Shown here: positions 23,417-34,522 of the stretch, in pieces
Numbering within the stretch: position 1 is the first letter of the stretch
Layout: each line of letters opens with the position of its first letter
DNA from: Colocasia esculenta
Lineage: Eukaryota; Streptophyta; Magnoliopsida; Alismatales; Araceae
DNA length: 64,000 nucleotides
Direction: 5' to 3'
Assembly (NCBI GenBank): GCA_014218235.1
Contig: CM024753.1
Location: 3,162,001-3,226,000, forward strand
Notes under the pieces: generated by a model
What the model was told of the DNA's origin: nothing
Databases searched by the model: none
Seen by the model: only the letters and a program-made list of their open reading frames with translations
Program-made: the position numbers and the translations under genes

Positions 23417-23850
23417 TTCATGGGTGCTTTACTTCGACGGGGCTCTCAATTCTAAAGGGAGTGGGATAGGGGCAGTCCTCCTCTCTCCGGAAGGGATAGT
23501 CATTCCGCACGCCTACCAATAACCTTCCGGCCACGAACAATGTGGCCGAGTATGAGGCTCTCCTAGTTGGATTGAAGATGGCATTGTTGCTCGGAGTCAA
23601 GGAATTAAGGATTATTGGAGATTCGCAGTTGATACTCCGGCAATCTCTCAGCAAGTACCAAACCCGGGACCCCAAGTTGAGACCATATCAAGAGTTGGTT
23701 GCAAAGGTAATCCGGCAGTTTAGGAAGCTCACCCTTGTCCACTCCTAGGGCCCAAAACATCCTAGCAGATTCCCTCGCCTCTCTGGCCTCTTCCATTCCC
23801 ATTCCTTTGGAAAGTCCTCCGAAACCGTCTCTGTTCAAAGGCTAAGAATC
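23417..23850 (+). pseudogene. Second (archaeal-type) RNase H of the inner element
   Basis: YFDGALNSKGSGIGAVL begins near 23430, followed by NNVAEYEALLVGL (about 23530) and GDSQLILRQ (about 23620), the motif set of the additional RNase H found in Tat-lineage elements. The frame changes near 23515 and again near 23745. This domain is the main reason for the Tat assignment. Confidence 0.82.
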
Positions 23851-25215
23851 CCTTCTCATGCTGATCCCTGGTTTGTCCAACTTCAATCTCCCTCCTATCG
23901 AATCAATGCACTCTCAAAAGAGCCTGAAATCGACCTCGATGATGGCCATCCCTGGTATTTTGACATCGAGAACTACCTCAAAGATGGATCCTTCCCGGAT
24001 TACGCCACTTCTGCCGATAGACGGGCTATTCGCCGTGTCTCCGAACGGTACAAGATCATAGGTGGCGTTCTCTACAAGAACCCTCAATGGGGTCTATCTT
24101 CGTTGCCTTGATGAAATCGAATCTGAAAGCGTTGTTGAAGCTGCTCACTCTAGTGAATGTGGTGGCCATGTCAATGGTAGAGCAATTGCCCAAAAGTTGC
24201 TACGACACTATTACTGGCCTACCATGGAAGAAGATTGCACCCATTTCGTCCGTCACTGTGCTAAATGCCAATTACACGGTGATAAAATTCATGCTCCTTC
24301 TTCCTCTCTTCATCCCCTTATTGCTCCATGGCCTTTCGCCATGTGGGCATTCGATGTGGTCGGTGTCCTCTCGCGATAGAACCGGAGAAGTCCGGAAGAA
24401 ATCCTTCATTCTGACCGCCACAGAGTACTTCAAAGTGGGCTGAAGCAGAAGCGTTCATAGAAGTCAAAGCATCAACAGTTGTCAAGTTCATCAAGCGCAA
24501 CATCCTTGCAAGGTTCGGCGTGCCTCGGGACATCGTCACCGACAATGGACCACAGTTCACTTCACAGGAGCTTCGCGACATGTGTGGTAAATATGGCATT
24601 AACTTGCATCATTCATCACCATACTATCCACAAGGTAATGGACAAGCGGAAGCTACTAATAAAACTCTCATTAAAATCATAAAGAAAACATGCAAGTCTC
24701 ACAACAATGCTGACTGGCCAGATCGCTTGGTTGAAGCTCTTTGGGCTTATCGCACCTCGGTCCGAACTCCTACGGGGCAAACCCCCTATGCTTTGACATA
24801 TGGATCGGATGCGATACTACCATACGAGATCTTCGTCCCCTCACTTAGAGTTCAATTGGATTCCGAACTTGATCCTAATCAACGTCGGGAAGCCTTATTG
24901 GCACAACTTGAACTCTTAGATGAGAGACGTGATAGCGGCTGACCATGCTCAAGTCTATCGTCAGAGAATTGCACGTTTTTATGCTAAAAGAGTTCTTGAG
25001 AGAAAATTCGAAGTGGGTGAGATGGTCCTTAAGCGTAAAATCATAAAGGCACCAGGTCCCAGGAGCAAATTGCAAGAAAATTGGGAAGGTCCATTCGTTG
25101 TCAAAGAGGTTTACTCAGGGAACGCTTATAGGCTAGTAGATGCCGAGGGAGTTGAACTACCCATCCATGGAATGCAGTCTACCTCAAGAAGTTCTATCCT
25201 TAGTCGGTCAGTCAT
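23851..25215 (+). pseudogene. Integrase of the inner element
   Basis: The HHCC zinc-binding region (HSSECGGHVNGRAIAQKLL...CAKCQ) is at about 24146-24275. The core includes VPRDIVTDNGPQF (about 24516) and SPYYPQGNGQAEATNK (about 24618) with the second Asp and the Glu. A C-terminal segment ends near 25190 (GNAYRLVDAEGVELP). Frame changes occur near 24380-24440 and 24935. No chromodomain is seen, consistent with the Tat/Athila branch. Confidence 0.87.
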
Positions 25216-26328
25216 TCATCACTTGTCAACGGTTCGGGTTTTAGTCTCTACTTTTCCATTCGGTCACCAGTGAGGTAGGACTTATTCACACACCACACGA
25301 TGTTAATATTGCCCTTTGGCTGGAAAATCACAAGTACACTCAGGCGGCCTAATCCGGTCAATGAAGTTCCCCTATTCTTTTCCTATTCGGTCATGTCTAG
25401 AAACGGAACAAACTACGAGTAGGGCCACCCACTCTCTTTTAAAAAGGACAAGGTCGCCATAAAACAGGGGCAACTATTAAGAGCAAGAGGCAAGATGTCA
25501 AATCAAGCCGCAAAGGGGGAAAGAAAAGCCAAAAGGTCAAAAAGGGTAGCAAAAAGTACGTACCCGGAAAAAGGCTGACCACTCAAGGAGGTAGCAAAAA
25601 GTACGTGCCTCCACCCCAGAAATAAAATAAGAAATGAAAAAATTCCCCTGAAAACAATGGTTGACCAAGTCTGCTTGATATGAGATGTCGGTTTGGAAAC
25701 AAAAAGTAGTTTGAACTAAAAGTTCTACATGATTTTCTATTTCTTCTTCCATTTCCCCTCTAGGGGCAATTTGGCCGTATAAGACCCACAGTAGTGGAAA
25801 ATATCAAGAAGGCTAGGGGCAATGTCCAACATCAAGGATTTTATGCACATCCCTCCTTATTCGTGACCTTCATGGTTAAATAGATTGTGTAAACCCTATA
25901 CCCCGACATGTGATGAATATGTGTCTTAGAGTTCAAAATTCAAAAAAAAAAAATGCAAAATGCAAAAACAACAAAAAGAGAGTCTTTTGATGTATATTCT
26001 CGCATTGTGCATATTTTCTCCCAAATTTTCTCCCTATTTTCAAAAGCCAAAAAAATAGAGAAAATCAAAAACCCAAAAAAATTAGTGGTACCATGTATAT
26101 ATATTAACATTCCCTTTATTTTCTTATCAAAAAAAAAAACACAAAAAAATGCATGTGCATATTTCCCTTTCTGTTATTTTATGTTCCTATCTTTGATTAG
26201 AAATTAGCCCCTTGACCAGATCTCAAGAAAGGTACATCATTTGAGGCAAGGGGCTAAAAACAGATCTACACTAATCTGTTTCTTTAAGTGTTGTGAAATG
26301 CAGGGATCAAAGAACGGAAGCAAAGCAC
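25216..26328 (+). other. AT-rich spacer after pol
   Basis: No coding motif. Poly-A and poly-T runs are frequent at 25930-26170. The antisense gene block starts to the right. Confidence 0.6.
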
Positions 26329-28891
26329 TCAAGTGCACAAAAGCTCACAAAAATCCACAAATTCCTCTATGATAATCAAGTCTGTGTACATATCATGACA
26401 GGGGCATACCCCTGGTGGTACAAAAGTGTCACTCCTCTCTCCTCTCACCCTCGCTAGGCCTCGGCCTACGCGAGCTACTAACCTCCTCCTCCTCCCTCTC
26501 CCGACGCGGTCTGGGAGAGGAGGTCTCGAAGCCGTGGAAGCCTCCGGTCGCGGTAGTCCTCCTCCTCGCACCACGGAGGGGTCCCCTAGTGACACGATGT
26601 CATCAAGGGAGGCGAACGCTGATCCGTCCTCGCCGGCGTCCCCTGCTGAGCCTGCCGCTGCTGCTCCCGGCGCTTCTTCAGCACCCGTCCTTGAGGATCT
26701 CGTAATCCGCGGCAATCCGTGACCGAGCTGTCTCGGCCTCCCTCTGACTCTCTCGGGCCTCGAGCAGGCGACCCCTCATGGTGGCCCGGTCCTCCCTCAA
26801 CTCCTCCATGGCTGTCACCATGGTCCGCCGCTGCGCATCAAAAGCAAAAGAGGATCAGTCCTGAACATGTGCAGACAAAAGAAGAAAGAAGAAAGTGTCT
26901 CACCTCGGCCTCCAGACCGGAGATCCTCGCCTCGAACTCCAGTCGCAAACTCTCCATCTGTGCCTGGAGAGTAGCCGCATCTCCTCCCTGCCGCTGCATG
27001 TCAAGGGGCAAGCATGTTAGAACATTCAATAGACATTGAAAGAAAATGCTAGTTTAATGTTTTACCTGAGCCCCAATCTCTCGAGCCTGCTCCTCAAGCT
27101 CTCGGACCTCGCCTCTGCTCGGTCCAGGGCCCTCTGCAAGCGGATCGCCAGGTCCCCTCCGACTGGCTGGGCAGACGAGCTCGCCCCCGCATCCCGACTC
27201 GCCTGTGCCCTCAGTAGCTCTCCTCTCTGCATGCACAACATCTTGGTCAGAAATCAAATCAAATCAAATCAATGGCAATTTCAAGATCAACGGTTGAAGA
27301 TACTCACCAGGGTCCTGACCTCGGTCCGGAGCCTCGTCAGCTCCACCTCCTGCTCTCGGCCAGTCGCCCCTCCAAGAGGCGGATGGCCTGTGACTCCGGC
27401 ATCTGCCAAATGCTTCAAGGTTAGAATCAATTTAAATTCGGATCCGACCAAGGCTTAGAGTTAGGAGTTTCACTCACCACTCGTCGGTCAAGCCGAGTCG
27501 CCCGGCGTATCGTGCCTGGTAGTCCTCCATATAAGCCGAGCTGTCCTGGAGGTCGGTCACTCGTACCACCTGCTCTCCTCCATCGCGCCAGTACGCGACA
27601 GTGCTGCCATGGTCTGCCCCCCAGTCGCGGTCCTCGGCAAAGAACCGCCGGCGTGAGTGCCCCTCTCTCCCGAGGGAGGGCACCTCGATGGCCGGCTGGT
27701 GCCAGCCCAGGGTCCGTACCACCAACTCCAAGTACAGTACCTCGCATGTCCCGAGGCACAGCAAAAGGAGGTGGCGGTCGAACAAAGGGCGACCTGCCGC
27801 CACCGCCGGGTGCGAGGCGTCTCCTCACCCCGATATGGGGTCCACACCACCTGAGAAGAATGAGAAAAGGCACTGGTCAGTAACATCAAATGCAGCAGTA
27901 ATTGAAAGAATGCAAAAGCTAGTTGAGGGTTTCATACCTGATCGTGCGGGTAGTGGTCAAGTGCGACCCGCACATCCCCTACCCTCCTGTCGGTGACCCT
28001 GGGGTCCGGGGCCACCTCCCACCTCGTCATGAGAGGCACCATCATCTGGCGCCCCTCTACAAGTGTCCCGCGCCCCATCGGGAAGCGGGTGTACCCCCAG
28101 ATCTGCAAGAAGAAAAAAATCAGTCAGGCAAGCATTTAATCAATTGAAATTCAAGTTGAGCTTTACAGGAAAAAAAAAATTGCGTACCTGAAGGAAGGGG
28201 GTGAAGCCCCCAGTGCTCTGAGAGCGCTGCGAGCTGCTGGGGAGGAGAGAGAATAGGTGCCCCAGCATCGCAGCACCCCAAGCGTACCTCCCCGCCTGCG
28301 CCAAGTCCCTCAGCAACAGCACGAACTTGCAGTTCATCTGTGATGACTGCGTCGCGAACAACAGGCGTCCAAAGAGGTAGCTGACAAAAATCCGCACCGA
28401 GCGCTCCTCGCTCCGGTCTCCTAAGTCGAGGGCCCCCCGCACTGCGCATAGAACTCATCCAGTGACTCTAGGGGTCCTCTCCTCCTCCCCCTCAGTCCAA
28501 CCGCCTCTGACAGCGATCCGAGCAGGATGCTCCGGATCGGTCTCCTCCTCCCGGCCACGAACTCTGGCCCCAGTAGCTCTACTATGTCGTCATAGTAGTC
28601 CCTCCTCTCCAATCCAACTACCGGCTCTCCCTGAACCGGCAGTCCAGTCAGATACGCCACATCCTCCAATGTGGGTATCATATGACCCCAAGGCATGATG
28701 AATGCCTTGCAGTCCTCCTCCCATCTCTCCCTCAACGCCTCTAGGTACGGCACATCTAAGTGGAAAGGGCGTACCGACAAGAGATGACCGAGTCCCATCC
28801 TCGCTATCTGATCCTGCTGGACCTCTGGAAGCGCATGGTACCACGCCCAGCACAAGTCCCAGGTCACCCTGCTCCTCATTCGGCCCTTACC
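26329..28891 (-). pseudogene. Antisense plant-mobile-domain (PMD/MAIN-like) gene with coiled-coil tail
   Basis: Reading leftward, the first recognised exon is 28891-28188: WGHMIPTLEDVAYLTGLPV is the PMD hallmark. One frame change sits at the G-run near 28430. Further exons at 28102-27938 (55 codons, IWGYTRFPMGRGTL), 27850-27478 and 27402-27308 have GT-AG borders. The last ones down to 26329 encode coiled-coil segments (LQAQMESLRLEFEARISGLE) and an acidic or Arg-rich end. PMD proteins are plant proteins repeatedly captured by transposons. Introns spliced on this strand could survive passage through element RNA made from the other strand. Whether it is expressed is unknown. Possible N-terminal acidic exon at about 29260-29500. 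Confidence 0.75.
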
Positions 28892-28899
28892 CTGCACAA

Positions 28900-29999
28900 T
28901 GCACAGAAATATTAACGTCAGTATCGATGGCCGTTTATTCAAAGTTGGCGGCAATGTGGTTGCCGTTTACCCATTATAGGCGTCAACAGGATGGCCGTTG
29001 AGTTCCTGTGTCGACGTCCGGCCCATTGACGTCAAGATAATCTTGACGGCAAGGGGTGGACGCCAAAGGAACTCGACGGCAACCGATGTTGCCGTCAAGT
29101 TCCTGTCCAACCCGCGGCTTTTCCCCTGTTTCCCCTTCCTTTCACCAATTCAAATCTCACACACAGGGGTTTTAGGGTACTCACCCGAGGTCGTCGAGGT
29201 GCCTCCGCTCCGTCTCATCTCTCCCTCGGTCTCTTCACCCTCCGGTGTGTCCTCCACCATCACTTCTTCCTCTTCCTCCCCATAACCATCTCCACCTCTT
29301 CTTCTTCCTCCTCCGGTTGACGGCGGCCCCGGGTGGTGGTTCGTTTCTCCTCCTCCTCATCCTCGTCTTGAGCAAGGGTGTCGGTTCCTTTCTCCCGGCG
29401 CTTGGGAAGACGAAATGGCGCCGGGAGAAGGCGTCGGTTCAAAAAAAGGGCGTTTTCTGATTTAACGTCCAGGTCTGGCCGTTTAACTTTACCTGGCGTC
29501 AATCTCTGGCCGTCGACGTACCTTCAGCGGCCAGGGTGTGGACGTCAATGTCCCCTCAATGTCAGACCTCGGAGTCTTGTAGACGGCTAGGTGTGGACGT
29601 CTAGTTTAAAATAGACCGCGGCCGCATCTATTGACGTTTACCTTTTGCTGGCGGCCGTCGATCTGGACGTCAATCCGGCGCCCTCAGTGCTTACAGAACT
29701 CTCATCACAGAACCAATTGGGCCCATTTTGACACCCTTTGGCTTCATTTCAGTCCCATCTCATTTCAATGATCAACACCACACCATTTCAAGCCATTCAA
29801 ATCAATTGAAAACACAAATGAGATCTATTGCTTATTCATCTGAAATTGTGTTACATTTATTTGAAAATAAGAAAAGCACATCACTTTGCCCTGCGGGCCA
29901 TAAAATAACCACAAGCAACGGGAAGGATGCTATAATTGTATTCCTCATACTTCAAGATCTCTTCCCGTTTTTCCTGCACTGCCAATCCCACTTTCTTAC
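28900..29999. other. Motif-rich region between the two antisense genes
   Basis: Repeats of GACGTC, GGCGGC and TTGCCGTTTACC cluster at 28940-29110 and 29455-29690. The middle part (29260-29500) could encode an acidic N-terminal exon of the antisense PMD gene (minus-strand EEEEEEVEMVMGRKRKK). 29700-29999 shows nothing clear. Confidence 0.45.
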
Positions 30000-31259
30000 T
30001 CACTGTGTACTTCTCCATGTCTTCAAACCTTTCTTCTTCATCTTCTCATTTCTCCCAGTAACAATCACATCAGTACTGTTGAATGAAGTTGGGATTCCCC
30101 GTGGAATCCCAAGCTGACAATGGCACCGATGTGGCTGATACACCACCATCTGATCTGCTCCTATTAGCCACAGATCTCTGTCTTCCCTGGTCCGCGCTTT
30201 GAACTCAATAGTCCTCATAAACAGTGGCCTCACAATGAACTCATCCATGCCCAGATATGCTAAGTGATCTCTCCAAGCATCTCTGCCCTTCAAGTGTGCT
30301 GTCAAACACTTGATCTCATCCTCGGGCTCGTACCATGCCCTGCTGCAGTGCACTGAACTCCGAAGGAAGACTCTGGAGGGGGTAGGTTGTGCATCAGCAA
30401 AATCAAACTTTAGATGAGCTTCCATCCATACCTGGAGCAGAAACAAACTCCCGCAGGTGCGTCCGCCTAAGCTCATGGTGGTGAGCGAACTGTACAGGTG
30501 AGCCAGCACTGCAGGGGCAAGTGACTGCCCGCGCCACAGCAGAGTGAGAATCCCAACATGCTCATAGAGGATGAAGTCACCACTCGTGGGGAACAGGAAT
30601 ACACCAGCCAGGCAGAGTGTCAGTCCCCGGGTTGCCCTCTCTCCGCCAATCTCCCTCACATGTTGGATCAACCACCAGGCCAGCCGGTCCAGGAAGATCC
30701 CGTTCTTGTTCGTCATCCGCAGCACCTCCTTCTTGTCTCGCACGATGTCTGCGAGGATCTCCTCCCATGGAAGGAGAGGAGTCGCTGCATCATACTCCAG
30801 ACCCGCTGCCATCCCAAGAACAGCTCCACCTCTTCCAGCAGCACGCTCGCCTCGAATCCCTGGAACACGAAGGTGTGCGTGTGCGGATGCCATCTCTCCA
30901 CCAGCGCCCCTAGGGCATCGAACCCCCACCACATTTCCTTCATGTTCTTGGCCAAGACTACCATGAAGTTCAAGTGCCATAGTCCGATAAAGCCTCGCAT
31001 GTCCAACGTGATGGCGTTAACCAGATTCACGAGCCAGGAAAAGGCCCGTACCTGGCCTTGGCTTGGGAATGCCGGGACTTCCTGCATGGGAGGCGGAGTT
31101 CTGTAAGAAAAGTTGTTTGGGGCGTTTTCAGCCCAGGAAATAGCAGAAGTAGTCATCACTTACCTCTCCATTGGCTAGACGTGCGCTTAGGTGGCCCGGA
31201 ACTTCACTCAGAACTCCGGGATTCGCACCTGAAGATTGTCTGGTCGATGAAGAGGCCAT
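30000..31259 (-). pseudogene. Antisense DUF7745-like gene
   Basis: A first exon of 32 codons is read from 31259 to 31164 (MASSSTRQSSG...) and ends at GAG|GTAAGTG. A second conserved region follows (DMRGFIGLWHLNFMVVLAKN, LVERWHPHTHTFVFQGFEAS, LLEEVELFLG). A frame change comes near 30830. The long frame 30980-30000 has GLTLCLAGVFLFPTSGDFI and LLQVWMEAHLKFDF. The order resembles the plant repeat-associated domain now called DUF7745, by memory. Splicing into exon 2 (about 31103) is out of frame as assembled. Function unknown. Confidence 0.6.
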
Positions 31260-31374
31260 CTTGCTGTGCTTTTCTGTCTCTCTGCTCTCTGGTTCGCAGC
31301 AGGAGCAGGGAGGGACGGAGGAGGAAGATGATAGAGTCCCTATGGACTCCCATCTCCTATATTTTCGGTCTGAT

Positions 31375-32480
31375 CCGCTGTCAGGTAGACGTCCAGATCG
31401 GTGGACGTCAGTGCAATGTTGGCGGCCACATCTGTGGACGTTACCATATGACTGGCGGCCATCGATGTGGACGTTTACTGACCGGAAATGCTTAAATTCT
31501 TAATCTTTATATGGCCATTATCCATTACCTTGTGCTTCGAGTTGTTTTGCAGATATTTTAAGCACAAGCCGCGCTTCAACTTCGGAACGCTCATGCGACC
31601 TTGAGCGTTACAGGTATGTCTAACATAGGACCCCACCAGAGGCGAATAACTTGGCGACCGTGAACCCTGAGTTCCCCTTCACCAAAAACCGTGACGGGTT
31701 TGCGATCTCTCAGTTATTCGTATGGCCTTTAGAATTTTCCTCTGGTGCTAACTTGCATTTTAGATAGGCAACCCACACCAGCATGCATCTTCACTGCTAA
31801 CATTCTCTTACTAACACTCAAAAAAAAAAATGGTGATTTTCCTCGAATATATGATTGCTCCATGGTTTCCCCAGCTCGGGTAGCCTACTGGGTCCGTCCT
31901 TCATTACCCAGTTGATAACGGGTCTTTGTTGCCCCCTTCTTACTTGTCCCACCGTGCTTTCAACAAATGATCATTCCAGCCATACTGAGTTCATTTGAGC
32001 CTTCGCCAGCCGCGAGCTTAATTCCGGACTTCAGGCTTTCCAGGCATGTGATTCCAGTTAGAATCTTTTGATAATCCTTTGAGAGCTCAACCAACTCCTT
32101 GTCTTCGTGACCTCCTAAATTCGGGACCGACGTCCTGATTAGGCCAGCGAGCCCACGGCTCCGGTTACGAGACCCTCCTGATTCAACCGTCATATTACAA
32201 ACTCCTTTGACTCAGACACGCCGGAAACTAGTCAAAGTCCAACACGGCCTGCCAGGGACCCTACCATTGGGTTGAGGTTGTAGTTACACGGGTAGATCAC
32301 CCCTTTTCTTACCCCTATTTGTCTCTCAGACGATTCATCATTTGTTCCTAGCTTGTCTCTTTCGTTTGGTTTGCTAGAACTCCTATCCTCGGAAGTGGCC
32401 CGTCCATTAAATCTCCGCGTCCTTTGTTTTCCGAGACGCCAACCTTTCAGTCCGCTCTGCTCCCTTGCAAGACCGGACGT
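31375..32480. other. Region upstream of the antisense gene and before the purine tract
   Basis: 31381-31480 carries the element's GACGTC/GGCGGC motif several times. TGGCGACCGTGAACC at about 31653 looks like a primer-binding site but is not next to an LTR. The rest to 32480 has no gene. Confidence 0.45.
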
Positions 32481-32494
32481 CTCGGAGGGGCATT
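32481..32494 (+). other. Polypurine tract of the inner element
   Basis: CTCGGAGGGGCATT lies directly before the 3' LTR. The same GGGGCATT precedes the outer element's 3' LTR on the other strand. Confidence 0.75.
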
Positions 32495-33753
32495 TGTAGA
32501 CGCGAGATTTGGCCCTTTTCCCGCAAGGCTATTTGGCCCATTAAGCTTCGTTTGACCGTTTGTTGACTGGCCTCGGATTCCATGTAGACGGCAGCATCGA
32601 CTGCCGCCTTTCTGGTTGACGGCATGCCCCCTGGACGTCGACCCATCTTGGCGTCCACCTCGATGGACGTCTGCATGAGGTTGGCGGCAAGATCTATTGA
32701 CGTCAAGCCGTTTACCTGGTCTGCGCAACTAACCCGAGAATATAGCCCACTTGCGCCATTGTCTCGCCCATGCAACGCATGGGGCCGTTCCCAACGGGTA
32801 TATGGGCCACCTTGGCAGTCCTTTGACCCAGTAAAAATCTCATTTGGCCTCTCCCTATTGGTTGGAGCTTAAACACATGGAGTGCCACATGTGCAAGTGT
32901 GTTTCTTCACACTTGAGCATCCAATGCTCTCACCCCCGAGCTCACTGTCTATATATCCCCCTTGGTCCCTCTGAACAAGGGGAGAGGCTGGACGTCCATA
33001 TGCTCAAGCTTTGAGAGAGGAGAGAAAATCCCACCCAAGCTTCACCAAGTCATCCTCTACTTCCTCTCAACCTTTGGGACGTCCAAGGAGGCTTCTAAGG
33101 AGCTGAAGGAGCCTTTGGAAGGAGCTTGCAGCAACAACTACGAGGATCACCTCCCCCCTCTTCCTCTCTTCTTCCTTTTCTCTTTTAGATACTTGCATAT
33201 CACATACTCTTTCCCACACACTCTAGGCACGTAGGGCACTTTCCTACACACCTAGAAAGGGGTTTCCCAACCAAAAACGGAGGGAAGAAGGGTGGTCATA
33301 ACACTTGGCCACCCCTCTTCTCAAGTCCGCAACCGGTACGGGACTCTCCTTTTGGGCCCTCCACATTTCGTTTTGAGCATTTTTGCACTATTTAGGGTCT
33401 AATAGAGTTTTGTTCTGTGGCAGGAACGATCCAAAGACCGTGGAGCTCTCTTCCTTTGGCCGGCTGAAGGAGGAGAAGTTGGAGCTTCACCATCACCCGC
33501 GACGCGAGGCTACTACTCCGGCGTGATCAGCACAACTCCTTGGGCACAGGTAAGGCCCTGGCGATCACAATCATCTCCCATCCCCTTCCGGTTCTCCTTG
33601 TTTTCCCTCAGTCAACCTGGTCAAACGAGAAGTCAACGAGGTCAACCGGCATACTCTCCATCGCCAACGAGGGAGCGGAACGTCCGTGAACCACCGTCGG
33701 AGAAGGCCACGCCAGTCGGCACCCGAGGACGGAGGCGGAACGAGACGTCCACA
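32495..33753 (+). repeat. 3' LTR of the inner element
   Basis: 1259 bp matching 16093-17355, with TG start and CA end and followed by the target duplication GTACT. Confidence 0.93.
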
Positions 33754-34492
33754 GTACTATTAAGCGAAACGAACGTCTATTCGGACTCATTTGATCTTTT
33801 ACTTAGTCGACTACCGGATCTCTTTGCCTATTTACTCATTTGTTTCTTTTATTATAGAAAAGTTCAATTTGGTCCATTGGGTCCATTAGAGACAAGTCAA
33901 GAAATGGTCTATTTGATCATTTCCGAAAACAACTTAATTTGAATCTCTTGTCCTTTACAAAACATGAAGTGACTTTTTGCTTGGGAAAAAGTCCATTTGG
34001 TCTTGGTGAAAACAATTTTGATTTGAGTCTTACCCCGTGGTAAATATGATGTGATTTTTCTATTTCTTTTGGAAAACATGAGATAGTCTTTTGTTGCTTG
34101 AAAAGGTTCAATTTGGTCTTTTGCTTCTTTTTGAGGCATTTAAAACATAGGGTGATTAAATTAATCTTTTGTTTCTTTTATCATGGAAAAGCTTTCAATT
34201 TGTCACTTGGTTCTTTTTGAAACATTTAAAATGAAGTTCTGCTCACGATTCAGCGCAGCTGGACCGTTTAGTAGTCACTTGGCAACCGGGGCACACTCGA
34301 TACGGCGCAGCTCAGGGACAACATTGATTCGGCGCGGCAAACAACAAAAACTGAATCGGCGCAACCCCACTGAAGTGATAGACTTCAATGAATCGGTGCT
34401 CGTTTGCAACGTTGCTAACTCAATTGGAAGCTAATGACCTCTTTTAGGGATTTTTGCGCCAACTCAACCCTCGCGGGAAAAATTCGGCAGCA

Positions 34493-34522
34493 TTTCCCCT
34501 TATCGTGGTCGATAAGGGGAAA
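34493..34522. repeat. 13-bp perfect hairpin in outer LTR (copy 1)
   Basis: TTTCCCCTTATCG, loop TGGT, CGATAAGGGGAAA. The identical hairpin is at 47631-47660 in the other LTR. Confidence 0.9.

Larger units (their letters stand above)
16093..33753 (+). mobile_element. Inner Tat-type Ty3/gypsy element with antisense genes
   Basis: The 17.66-kb element is flanked by the target duplication GTACT (16088-16092 and 33754-33758). Its LTRs begin TGTAGACG and end GTCCACA. Order on the plus strand: LTR, primer-binding site, gag, protease, G-patch, RT, RNase H, second RNase H, integrase, AT-rich spacer, two antisense genes, purine tract, LTR. The second RNase H and antisense ORFs are marks of the Tat lineage. 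The uninterrupted target survives in the other outer LTR at 47088-47092. Pol is broken in many places although the LTRs are almost identical. Confidence 0.93.

Noticed and set aside
31650..31670. Second primer-binding site
   Set aside because: TGGCGACCGTGAACC is not next to an LTR end.
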